NCBI GenBank assembly: GCA_034638255.1
Contig: JAWPGT010000010.1
Span: 1 to 64,000 of the forward strand
Length of the DNA stretch: 64,000 nt
DNA from: Coprinus comatus
Lineage: Eukaryota; Basidiomycota; Agaricomycetes; Agaricales; Agaricaceae
Direction of reading: 5' to 3'
In this document: piece after piece, positions 1 to 10,539 of the stretch
Position numbering within the stretch: position 1 is the first letter of the stretch
How the letters are laid out: each line of letters begins with the position of its first letter
The notes under the pieces: generated by a model
Seen by the model: only the letters and a program-made list of their open reading frames with translations
Told to the model about the DNA's origin: nothing
Database searches by the model: none
Made by a program: the position numbers and the translations under genes

Positions 1-429
1 CATATCACGAAGTGTAAAGCGTAATTGAAGGGTATCACAACACCACGCAGAAGCGGAGAGGAGAGCTAGAGGTAATGGAAGAGCTGGTCCTTCCATAGGT
101 ACAATAAAAATCCAGCTAGAGCAACCGTAATACCAACATCGTGGAGAGTGTGGGGTTGGGAGCTGCACAGGGTCCAATAAGCAGTCCAATGTTCACACAG
201 AGCAGCGTGCTGAGATTCAAAAGACGAGATGAATACTTGATATATGTTTAGTTACTTCGACAGGTACTACTCACCGACATGATCTCGTTTTGGAATTGTT
301 GTTTGCTGGCATACCATCGCGGGAGCACCTTGTCATCATTCTTATCAACCAACCCCAGTTCTTGTAAATAAGCCTCTATGGTGGCCTTGAGATATAAAGC
401 TCTTCCAGTTGCTTCTGTAATGAATCAGT
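1..429. other. Unassigned flank of the hAT relic
   Basis: No gene that I can support. On the minus strand, about 250-420 stays open for some 45 codons and could be one more exon of the neighbouring relic, but it does not show the conserved hAT C-terminal dimerisation signature, so I leave it unassigned. Confidence 0.3.
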
Positions 430-1737
430 TCATGAATTAGTGCCCTGCATCAAATTTAGCACTGTGGACGATGGACATACTAGGATAAATGGTGAACGGG
501 AAAATGGCGTTGACCTTAAACGTCGACGGGCACACGGGTAGAAGTGCAAGGAGTTCTGACTTCGAGAGGAAACTATAGAACTATAATTTTCAGAGAAGTA
601 ATGAGTCAGCATTTCAAGTTGATATAAAATAGAAGAATACTTACTAGTGGCGATCTTATACACACTAGAGTCATCCGTTTTGCTATAGTATCGATTCAGG
701 GTACACTTTCCAACTGCTAAAGTAGCCACGATGGCTGGAGAGTGTTGAACGTTTTCTTGGGCAGCAGTAAGGACTGAATCGATTTGGTCGATTACAGGAA
801 TTACTGCTGACACATTGGCGGTAGCTTGGGAGAAGTATAGAGTAGCAGTTTTAAAGATCTGGGTAGCAGGTAACAAATCTGGAGGTTAATAAAAAAGAAA
901 ATGTGACCAGTATGCAAAGTTTAACTACTTACTTTGAGAATATCCGCAAGCTGCTCTACCAAAATCCATTCTTCCTTCGTAAGTTGGAATTGTGTTAAGC
1001 CGAAGTCAACATCACTGGTAATTGTCTTGAGGGCAACTTTATACTCAATAGAAAACAGCAACATGTCATATGTTGAGTTCCAACGAGTTGCAACATCTCG
1101 TGGCATAATATGCTCCGGAATGTTTAACTGGTGTAAGATTTCTAGCCATCGTGGTTTGAGTGAGGTAGGGGAGTGTGTCATCTTGTAGGCACATTTTCGA
1201 AGCTTGTTAGAAGAGATGAAAAGCAGAAAGATAGTCGTAGAGTATAGAGACGAGTATGAGTACCGAGTAACATTCAATGTCACAGATGTGACAAGTTGAC
1301 AACACATACCTTGTACAGTACTGCCTCAACCTCCTTCGTTGACGTGTTTAACTGCTGTATCTCTTCTCTACTCATGATATCTCTCTCATCTACCCATCCA
1401 TCCTCATTATCTGCATCATTCTCACTCGCATCAAATGCACGGCTTACTTGTTCTTCTACAACATCATCTACTGTAAGAGACTTGCGCTCAAACTGCTTTA
1501 AGATGCTTTTCACGACAAGATTGAGAACATGAGCAAAGCACCGCCCACGAGAAAACTGGCCCTCAAAATTAGGAAGCATATCCTCTAATTCTCTGATCAT
1601 TGTATCATTATTTGATGCATTGTCGCAGGTTATAGCTAAGACCTTCAGGTTTCCGTGAGTTTTTTTAAAATTTAATATATGACCATTTAACTTACCTGAT
1701 CTTCAAGACCAAATCCTTTGACGACTTGAACAACTCG
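430..1737 (-). mobile_element. hAT-family DNA transposon, transposase relic
   Basis: Three minus-strand fragments line up in the order expected for the RNase H-like core of a hAT transposase. These are a CDNASNNDTMI segment with RCFAHVLNLVVKSIL near 1500-1660, RDVATRWNSTYDML near 1060-1110, and a segment ending TLNRYYSKTDDS near 660-720. A plausible intron (about 1645-1695) joins GFGLEDQ to VLAITCDN. The BED-type N-terminus and the C-terminal dimerisation region are not recognisable, and I saw no terminal inverted repeats or 8-bp target duplication, so it is an immobile relic. Its N-terminal edge runs to within a few bases of the start codon of the eIF3L copy. Family assignment rests on these motifs; the exact ends are inferred. 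Confidence 0.8.
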
Positions 1738-3478
1738 ATGAGTCGCCCATGGTCGCAGCATATGGCCCAACAAGCAGCCTTCTCTCTGATTCCAGACGTT
1801 GTAAAGGTCGTACGTATGACTTATTATCATCATGCGGTCCTGGAGAACAACCTCGAAGAGATTACGGTTGCTTATGAGAGTGGTTGGAACAAATATACCG
1901 ACAAGTTCTATTCAAGAGCGGGATGGCCCGAGGCAGAAATCATTGCTCCCCTAGTCAACGATGGTGCGTCCTTATTTTCACCTTGCGTATCGTCCTAACT
2001 TGATGGTTGAAACGCAACTAGATCCCATCTTCCTTGTCCTATATTGCGAACTCTATTACCGTCACGTCTACTCTCGCCTCCAACCCAATGTGGACGACAG
2101 ATTCCATTCTTACGAAAACAGTTGCGAACTCTTCAACTACCTCCTCAGTCAGTTATACTATTAGCTACGCACTTCGTATCTCACACCTTGCGTAGATTCT
2201 GATGGCCCCGTGCAACTTGAATTGCCCGAACAATGGCTTTGGATATATCATCGATGAGTTTATCTACCAGTACCAGGTCTTCTGCACATGCCGATCCAAA
2301 GTCAAGAGAAAGACCGATGATGAACTCAATATGGTCGCAGAAGCTGGCCCAGTATGGAGTTCATACAGTGTCCTTAACGTTTTGTATTCCTTGGTGCAAA
2401 AGTCCAAAATCAATGAATATATTGTCGCACAGCGGGAAGGAAAAAGTGCCGAGGAGATTGTGTACGTCTTTGATCAACTATCAAGCAGTAGGCCTACATC
2501 TTACATGACATAGTAGAATTGTAGGAGAGTTCGGTCAACGTCCTTTGTATAGGATGCTTGGTTATTTCAGTATCATCGGTCTATGCCGCGTCCATGTCCT
2601 TCTCGGCGATTATACCCTTGCTTTGAAGGTTATGGAGAATGTTGAACTCAACCAGAGAGTACGTGATCTTGAATGTACTGAAAAATTGTCCCTAATTATC
2701 GATTTTTCCAGTCGCCCATTACTCGTGTAAGTTGTAACCGCTTGCCATGTCACGACTCACTACTATGTTGGCTTCTGTTACATCATGCTAAGACATTATC
2801 TGGATGCCATTCGGACATTTGTTACGATCCTCAACTTCATCATGCGTATGCGTCAGTATCATACAAGAAGTTATCAATATGACCAGGTCAGTTTTGATTC
2901 GCTTTTTTCCCAATCTTAAGTTTTGGTGAATTGACAAAAGAATATAGATTAGCAAAACAGCTGACGGCATGTATGCCATCTTTCCCATCTACAACTCGCT
3001 ATCTCCAACACGGTTGGATGACAATATTATTGCAAAGGAGGGGTTCAGTGAGCAATATGCCAAAATCGCTCGTGGAGGGTATGTTTTCAAATAGAAAAAA
3101 GAATTATAATTAAATACTCGCATATATATACAGACAAGAAGCTCTAAGCACATTCGAAGAGCTCTTCCTCTACTCTTGCCCTAAATTCATCACTGCCAAC
3201 GCCCCACTATATGAAGATCCTGCTGCTGTCGCCACTCTCCTTATTCCTTCCAGGCCATCTGAAGCCCCTTTATCTGGTTATGATTCAACACAACGCCACC
3301 TCAGTTGCTTCCTTGCTGATGTCACTGCCCAACCACCTGTACCTACACTCAGGAGTTTCTTGAAGTTGTACACAAGTTTAGATGCACAGAAGCTTGCTAA
3401 TTTCTTGGATGCGGATGAAGAGGATATGGTTTAAGAGATGATGGTTATGAAACAGGCTAGCACTAGTTTGAATCGTGT
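1738..3478 (+). pseudogene. EIF3L: Eukaryotic translation initiation factor 3 subunit L, degraded copy
   Basis: eIF3L is a PCI-domain subunit of the eIF3 complex, which binds the 40S ribosome during initiation. Conserved stretches read through several short introns: [19 protein letters not shown] (about 2076-2130), VWSSYSVLNVLYSLVQKSKI (about 2354-2414), [34 protein letters not shown], and near the end LRSFLKLYTSLDAQKLANF. Introns are kept (e.g. donor GTACGT near 2463, acceptor at 2519), so this is a DNA-level copy, not a retrocopy. It is broken three ways: a 1-nt frame change near 2240 where LWDIIDEF should be read, another near 2729-2736, and an in-frame TAA at 3432-3434. Matching codons (EMMVMKQAS) follow the TAA, so the original frame continued. 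A CAA-to-TAA change explains it. A working copy is expected elsewhere because the factor is conserved; that is inference. Confidence 0.85.
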
Positions 3479-3535
3479 ACCTTGTATGGAGGGAACAGGA
3501 CTTTCTTTCTTTTTTCTTTTTCTTTTTTTGGTGGC

Positions 3536-5050
3536 GCTTTCACTGTATCCGGTCCCTACCACAAGTTAGGGGCCAGCTACCAGCGATCGAAGAGAATGTC
3601 CTGGACGTGGATATCTTTTACCATAAATACCTGTGAGATGCGCTGGTTCATGGCAGATTCCTATCTTCGCTTCACCTCTGCCTTGGTAGGTGTCTCATTT
3701 ACTCCTCCATTGCGACGGATTTCTCGTTGCGTAGTTTCCATATAACCAGGGCCGACTCAGCTATTATTGTCTTATGGAACCTTGTTTTTCCCACCGCCGT
3801 CTTGCCGTTTTGGTTCTTGACCTTATACATGCTGCATGCTAGCACACTGCCTAGTGTTTCTGGGACACGCTCAATATTCTTGTTGGCGGCAGCTGTGTTT
3901 ACAAGCTTCCAAACTTCTTCTTGTCCATTACCACGGCACTCTGTCAGTATATGTTCCAGGGTTTCGGACACGTCACACATTCCACATTGTCCTCTTATTT
4001 CATATCCTGGTATGCATTCCCAGTACGACCCAATTCTTAGGGTTCCATGCATGGCTTTCCATAATACCGATCTGACACTTCTCGACAGGTCTATGTCCCT
4101 TAGCGAGCACCACATTTGGCTTTCAGTGGGCAATGGTTCATCCTCGGTCGGGTCCTGTCTGGCGGCATGTCTTGCAATATCCAGGTTCATCATGGTATCT
4201 CGCCTTTTCTCCGGTCGTTTCAATTCTCTCATTTTCCGATACAGTAGAGCTTGGGAGACCCCAGGCAGACGCATGCCTTTGCGTGTGGTTTGCACACATA
4301 TCTCTATTGGGCGGTTATTGGCAGCAGCTGTAGCCCTGTATGCGGGGTGTTTCGGGGTTTCTCGAGTGCTGTTGCACCTACTCGCTCCTGCAGGCGTTTG
4401 GTGAGGGCTCGTAGCAGAGTTGCCCCTTCATGGTACGTCCAATCCTAGTTCGAGTACTGCTCTATCCTTGTTGTCAAGTACTCAATAATTGGTTTAGGTA
4501 CATTTTGTATGACCAGGTCCACATGGCCTGGTGTTCGCTCTATTATCTGTAGCATCACTGCCAACTTCGCATTCTCCTTGCTCTGAAGCATGTCAGGGGG
4601 GATTTTCACAGTCATACTCTGGAGTCTGACTCGCACGGTTCAGGCAGTCGCTGGGTATTGTTGGCAGACCCAGTACGTCTGGGTCTCCTGGTGCACCAAT
4701 GGTGGTTACACAATCTACCCATGCTTTATGCAGGGCGGGTTGCGCTCCTTCGTCAGGGATATGATTCTCAGGCAAGTTTAGGGAGTTGGGTTTCACCACT
4801 TCATCCTGTGGTGTGCATTGGACAAAGACATAGAAGGTGTGGCTTAGCTTGTTTGTTTCCTTCATTTTCGGAATAATGCTAAGGTCTCTATCAATTTCTT
4901 GCAGGCGTTTTGCACTTCTCTTGTGGTGTTCATTCCTCTCTTCACGTCTATTGATCCATCTGGGGTCCCACTTTTCTCCTAAGCCATCGAGGAGAAGCCA
5001 CGCTTTCCAGCTAAAAATGACGGATTTACTCAGGCATTTCTTGATCATGA
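3536..5050 (-). mobile_element. Non-LTR retrotransposon (LINE), 3' part
   Basis: Minus-strand reading from 5048 downward gives three blocks in sequence. The first (5048-4593) carries KAWLLLDGLGEKWDPRW and YVFVQCTPQDEVVKPN. The second (4636-4445) contains QSKENAKLAVMLQIIERTPG, resembling the RNase H-like region of agaric LINE proteins. The third (4295-3699) holds a Cys/His cluster (CGMCDVSETLEHILTEC) followed by ALVIWKLRNEK, the usual tail after the reverse transcriptase. Frame breaks separate the blocks. The reverse transcriptase and endonuclease are absent, as expected for a 5'-truncated insertion. I did not see a poly-A tail that fixes the end. Family placement is from remembered resemblance of these motifs. 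Confidence 0.7.
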
Positions 5051-5385
5051 TCTGACTGCTGAGCCATTACAAAATAGCACTGTGACCCTGGAAGGCTGTT
5101 ACCACGACGCCATCAATCATGCATGGTGCTTCTCACCTTGTTTTCCCCCCCATTTCCCCTCCTAATCCTTGTACCTCTCTCGTCCTTTAAAGAATAACCA
5201 TGAAGATTTACAGTGAGTATTATTAAACTGTGATGATTAGCTTACTTATGTTTCTCTTTTTGTGTGTATGTATATGGATTGGAATCCCCTTCTCATCCGG
5301 ACAATCTCCGTGGTCTAGGCAGGGTCTTCAAGTGACCGCCAATACCCTGCACCCCAATGGGTTTGAGCGGTCTCCGTGTTTTCGT

Positions 5386-5431
5386 CATCTGCCTAACGTA
5401 CTGACACATCATCTGCCTAACGTACTGACAC
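5386..5431 (+). repeat. 22-bp direct repeat, two copies
   Basis: The 22-nt unit starting CATCTGCCTAACGTACTG occurs exactly at 5386-5407 and again at 5410-5431, a 24-bp period. It lies about 50 bp upstream of a CT-rich tract. Short tandem duplications like this are common in LTRs and promoters of fungal mobile genes, but the role here is unknown. Confidence 0.9.
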
Positions 5432-5518
5432 GTCACCTGCTGGCAGGTACTTAAGATGCACCTGCGTTCACGTTCTTCTTGGTTCCCTCTCTCTCTCTCT
5501 CTCCAGCCTGCCAACCTG

Positions 5519-5601
5519 CTGTCTGCTACACCCTTGACACCTCAACTCTACTATCTGCTACATCCTCAACACCTCGACACTTCTATCTGCTACATCCTCA
5601 A
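5519..5601 (+). repeat. 32-bp period repeat, three copies
   Basis: CTATCTGCTACATCCTCAA is exact at 5551-5569 and 5583-5601, with a diverged copy starting at 5519 (CTGTCTGCTACA). The period is 32 bp. It sits between the CT tract and a possible intron donor near 5602, so it may be an untranslated leader. Confidence 0.85.
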
Positions 5602-6367
5602 GGTCAGGTATCTGCCCCATGCTCTGTTTTCCTTCCCTCCCCCCCCACACTCACCTTGACGTGCTCTTTCAGCTTCGATATGCTTGATGACCTCACGAAT
5701 CTCCTCAATGCTGACCTTGCTGGCCTCAACGTTGGTTTTTGTCTCTTAACCTGCTCTATATGTCCCCCCTCAGTGTTTCTCTTCCTGCCCTTGACGCAAT
5801 CCAAAACTCTTGCCCCTGTATTCACATCAACAAACCCTGATGCTCCCTCTATTCTTATTCAAGTAAGGCCTTTGTTATGCAACTGGTATGTTCCACTACT
5901 TGAATTTGTCTCGTTATTTTCTAATGATTGTTCAAATATTTTATTATTATTATTCTCAATGATGCTCAGTCATCAATCATGCCTGGTATGTATCTATTTA
6001 CCTGCTTGTTACACATTTATTGACATTATATAATGTATTAGTTCCTTTGAAAGATTTTCGACTGAAGGTGTCTTCCTGGCTGTCATCAAACCACATCACT
6101 CCATGTGTAAGTTCATAACTTCATGAAAGTGTAAGATACTGACCATGTTATAAGTTATGTAGGTCATGTATGACGAAATGTGGAGTTGGTGTAAATTATG
6201 TGAGTTTGTAACCCTCCCATTGTTTGATCATTGTACTAATGTTATTAGTTAAGATGTTTATTGTTTATGAAATCTTCAATATAATATTTGTCCTCCACCT
6301 TGCCACGTCACAGGCCATTTTATAAGACCTGGGTTGAAGAATCCTTCAATCCCAATTCAACCCTCTC

Positions 6368-7714
6368 ATGGGCTCTCATCGAAATCGTAAACGTTCTCGA
6401 GGGAGGAATAAAGTCAAGCAAATCATACCTGTGGAACATTCTTCTTCTACTTCGAAATTCTCTCAAGCTATTCATACAAGGTTACAATATCTTCAATGTA
6501 ATCCAGATTGGTATGTGTTTCATATAAAACTAAATCTTTTATCTACTAATGAAATATTAGTCCTAGCTTTGTACCACTAAGTGGTACATCACGAATACTC
6601 ACGCAATACCAATCACCCAAGGAACAGTACCGAAATTCTGTTCATGCACTTGCAGCAGCTATCCGAAATCAGAGTAAGTTTTTCATCAACTTTATGTTCA
6701 CTCAACTTAATCTTTTTATTTCATTTAAGTTGTACTTGGTATTGACATTACGAAACTTGTTCAACCAAAGAAGATCTCGACAATTCTCTCAGCTTGTAAT
6801 CTTGGATACATCAAGACTCCTACCCTTGTTGTTGATTCCAAAGGTCATATTCTCATTGTATATCTGCCTTCAGTCTTGACTGAAAAATACCAAGTATGTT
6901 TGATTTTTACATTAATTTCTTATTGTTAATTTTATTTCCACTTTAGGATGATCTTGTTACTGCTACGAAAATCTTGGATGGAAGTAAATCAGCCTTCAAT
7001 TCTTCCCTCAAGAGCAACAGTCATCTTTGGCGGGTTGATGGAAAGTATTTCTTGCAACAACAGGGGTCTGTTATGTCCCGAGGTGCATTAACTCTCAGTC
7101 CTGGATGGTTCCCTCAAGGTCATGGAGTAAGTTTATTATTTCCATTCAATAACTCTTTCTAATGTTAAGTCTAGTATTGCTTTGATATCTCAGTCAAAAC
7201 CTCAAGATCTTTGAGTACCCGAAAACTTCACACGAAACCTTGGTTATTGTTCACAACTGAAGTCTTCAAGAGCCTCAATGATATTTTTCGTTTCATTCAT
7301 CCTGACTTGTATCAAGCTGGTTACAACTTCTTGCAAGAGTTATGAAATATTGACCATACCAAGTTTTGGGCTTCTCAGTGGACTTCTGCATTTACTGGAG
7401 TTTCAGTTATTTCAAATCGTACTTCAAGACCTTATACAGATCGGAATGGGTGTTATGCTTGGTTTGATCAGGTAGTTTCGGTTGGTACTTATTCCAAAGT
7501 AACTATCAATTTTCCTGAGTTAGGTGCTACTTTTGACTATCCTCCTGGAACTGTAGTCCAGTTTTGTGGTAACTTGTTAACACATTCAGTTGGATCTTGG
7601 GATCGAGGTGATCGTATTTGCTATGCTTCTTTTGTTAAGAAGGTTCAGTTTGATAGATTAAATATTAGTTATCCAGGATGGGCTAATATTAATAACATAC
7701 TTCTAGATAGTTAA
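6368..7714 (+). pseudogene. TET/JBP-like 2-oxoglutarate/Fe(II) dioxygenase, transposon-associated type, inactivated
   Basis: Five exons close in phase (6368-6510, 6561-6673, 6730-6893, 6947-7118, 7194-7714), giving 371 codons with one internal TGA at 7343-7345. The N-terminus is basic (MGSHRNRKRSRGRNK). The C-terminal part has the double-stranded beta-helix layout of the expanded basidiomycete TET/JBP family: WFDQVVSVGTYSKV, then FDYPPGTVVQFCGNLLTHSV, then GDRICYASF. The distal His (CAT 7583-7585) and the 2OG-binding Arg are kept. The usual proximal HxD iron site appears as Tyr-Thr-Asp (TAT at 7433-7435), so the first iron ligand is missing. Related enzymes oxidise 5-methylcytosine; in fungi they are often carried by DNA transposons. 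Family assignment is from motif pattern and is moderate. The nonsense codon and lost His make activity unlikely. Confidence 0.6.
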
Positions 7715-8054
7715 CAACATTCTCTTATAATTTTCTTTAGCTAGTTTGAGCTACTTTTATACCAAAATAACTTCTAAGTAGATATTACATTTTTATCTAA
7801 CTATCCTACTTACTTTGTGCGCATTTTTATTATATAATTATTATGAATTTAATGTTATAACTTGATGACTTCTGTTCTGATGCCCGTGTATAATACAATT
7901 GACTGACTTATCACATAATTACTTATGCTTTTCATCTCATAAGATCTTTCCCCATATGGTTAGTCTATTGTACTTCCCTTTACTTAAAAATGGACCATCC
8001 TGTAGTAGCTTTCTAATATCGCATTCCTCTTTTCTCCTACTCTCCTTTCTTCCA

Positions 8055-10013
8055 ATGTCTTCATCTGTTCTTGAAATCCAAGTTTCAACCTTAGACCTTG
8101 ACTCTCTGGTCAGTCTTGAGAGTTCCACCGACCTTGCTATCAAAGCCTTGGTTAAACAATTTGAAACGTTCTCAAAGAAGAAAGGGAAGAAAAATCCACG
8201 TATGTTTACTCCTATTCCCTTACCTCTCATTTCATACTCAGATAATGTTTTCATTTCAGAAACTGTGAAATCCAAGAAACAACATATCACAGCTATGAAG
8301 AACAAGTTAAAGTCTATAAGAACGCAAATCACCAAGCTCAAGAAAGCAAATGTTGGAGTTTCTAACACTTGTACGCTACTTTTATTTTATTTTCAAACCT
8401 ATTTAACCTTAATAATAGATATGGATCTTGAACCACTTACCTCTGACTTAAGTGAAGATGATGATGATGATGATGATGACTCTCATGTAAAGACTGATGG
8501 TACGCATATTTTTTTTTAAATTTCTAGTTTTAGAACATTAAGCTAAAGTCATAGCCAAAGAAACCGTCATTGAAGTTCAACCTTCTATCAACTTACCCTC
8601 TTCATCATCTATTCCCATTATTTCCACCAATACCTTGAGGAATGCTACTTCTACTTCAACGCCTGTCACTACAATATCTTCTTCTACTTCAAACGAAACT
8701 CAAACAACCTCCATCCCTCTAAGTACTGGAGCTACGCCTATTACAGAGAGTATTCAAAGTACTGCTCCTGCTCCTATGAGCGTTGGATCTTCTTTACCCA
8801 TCTCTTTATTGACTGAGGACAAAGAACTGTCATCTGTTCCTTCCATTCCTTCTGATCTTACTATTCCTACAAGTAGTAAGTACTACTGTGTTATGCTCTG
8901 AAACTTTGCTAACATTTGTTTTTAGCTACAACTAACAATGTTGAACGTATTTTGGATATATCAGCTGATGACACGCATATCTCAGATCTATCAGATGATG
9001 ATACAGATACTCCATTGATTAAAGCTTTAACTACAAGAAAGGAGAAGGGAAAGGAGAAACGCGCTACACTTCAATGGGTAGATGTTGAGAGTGATAATGA
9101 GAATATAATTGGTAAGTTTCCAAATATATTTCATAAATGTTTACTAAGGTAAAACTTCCAGAAGTATCAACAGGTGAAAAGAGATCTCACGCAAATGTCA
9201 CTGGTAAGTTTAGTTTTTCTTTTATTTCCAATCTAACTCTAATATATAATATAGGAAAAGAAAAAGGAAAAGGACGGAAAAAAAGAAGGCTAAATAAGGA
9301 TGAAGAATTTGTTGAGCCAAATTTCAATGAATTCCATGGTATGTTCACATATATCTCTTAGCTTTAGAATGTCTCTAATCTATTGTATAGAATCTGATCT
9401 CGCCATACTCCATGCTTGGCTAACTACCAAGGGGAAGAAACCACCGATTCCTGCTGAAGTCAAGAAGCGTGTTAGAGATAGCTTCAGCTATTTGCCTGAG
9501 GCCTATTGTACCACTTTCGCTCTTACTGTGGAGATGCTCACCAATGATCTTGGTAATGTTCATTGCGTTCACCATTTTATGAAGGATAAGAGTACATCTC
9601 ATGTAGATGGTGATCAAACTATTGCAGGTGTTGCAATTCATGGAGTTCCCTATCCAAAGGCAGGTGTTGGAAAGAAGGAGATGAAAATTCAGGTTCAGGG
9701 ATTTCTTACTTGTGGATGCGCTCCTGAGACTGCAATTGCAGGAGCTCTACTTTGGAAAAAGTGGAGTGTTTCTTCTATTATAGATGGAACGCTTATCAAG
9801 GAAGGTTTTGGACCCATTCCCTTAACCCCTCGAAATATTTTATTCTTTATCCAAAACATGAAGAAGTTGGGCTTCAATTGGAGGAATCTGTTCACTGGTT
9901 TACTAGAGAGGGATAGTGATGAACATGAACAATTTATAGCAGTTCGTACAGTAGAGTGGATTAGGAAGCAGTACAAGGAAACCTGGGGAGTAGATATACC
10001 TATCAAGAAGTAG
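8055..10013 (+). CDS. Orphan protein, acidic/Ser-Thr-rich N-half, folded-looking C-terminal domain
   Basis: Eight exons join cleanly into 534 residues: 8055-8199, 8260-8370, 8419-8499, 8543-8875, 8926-9111, 9162-9203, 9255-9338, 9391-10013. The first half is low complexity: a Lys-rich helix (about 45-95), an eight-Asp run, a Ser/Thr-rich linker, further Asp clusters and a basic stretch near KGRKKRRLNK that could be a nuclear signal. The last about 207 residues look globular, with HAWLTTKGKKPPIP, FLTCGCAPETAIAGALLWKK and a C-terminal EWIRKQYKETWGVDIP. I recognise no family. All seven introns are phase 1, so every internal exon is a multiple of three. There is no in-frame stop, unlike all neighbours in this island. 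It may be a recent gene or the cargo of a mobile element; function unknown. Confidence 0.6.
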
Positions 10014-10110
10014 TAGATAGGTATTGGGTTAAATATATATCATGTGTGCAGTGCGACCTTGGATTTGAACAACCATAATTTTAGTATTAAGAACTATCTA
10101 TCATTATGGG

Positions 10111-10455
10111 AATTCTTCAACACTGGAGTATAGGTAGCAGAATTCTACAACAGTACAGTGCGAGTAGTAGGATTCTACTACAGTACAGTGTGAGTAGTAG
10201 AATTCTACTATAGTACAGTGTGAGTAGTAGGATTCTACTACAGTACAGTGTGAGTAGTAGAATTCTACTACAGTACAGTGCGAGTAGTAGGATTCTACTA
10301 CAGTACAGTGCGAGTAGTAGAATTCTACTATAGTACAGTGAGTGTAGTAGAATTATTCAATCCTATAGTATGAGTAGTATGATTCTACTACAGTATAGTA
10401 AGTATAGTAGAATTCTACAACACTATAGTGCATGTAGTAGGATTCTACAATATAG
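10111..10455 (+). repeat. 30-bp tandem repeat array, about 11.5 units, palindromic core
   Basis: Units start at 10111, 10141, 10171 and so on in exact 30-bp register to 10455. Outer units (10111, 10351, 10381, 10411) are more diverged than the centre. The start of the unit alternates AATTCT and GATTCT from unit to unit over most of the array, giving a 60-bp higher-order period. With the A version the junction reads GTAGTAGAATTCTACTAC, a perfect 18-bp inverted repeat. The G version has one mismatch. It lies between the orphan gene and the Copia fragment. There are no spacers, so it is a minisatellite, not CRISPR. Confidence 0.95.
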
Positions 10456-10539
10456 CTGGATACAGCGGGCTGTATCCAAAAATTACAACTAGTGGTACCC
10501 ATTTGTTACCATATAAATTGATCTGTTGCCCCAGAGCAT

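Larger units (their letters stand above)
5051..6367 (+). other. Non-coding stretch with short repeats, possible leader of the dioxygenase pseudogene
   Basis: No protein gene is supported. It contains two families of short direct repeats (annotated separately), a CT-rich run at about 5486-5502, and a GGCAGGTACTTAAGATGC segment that could be a transcription start region or part of a solo LTR. Open stretches here are short, low in complexity and unlike known families. Confidence 0.35.

Noticed and set aside
6368..10013. Dioxygenase relic plus orphan gene as a KDZ transposon
   Set aside because: No KDZ transposase or terminal inverted repeats were found in the window; association remains only a possibility.
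10111..10455. 30-bp repeats as a CRISPR-like array
   Set aside because: Units are directly adjacent with no unique spacers, and the genome is eukaryotic.
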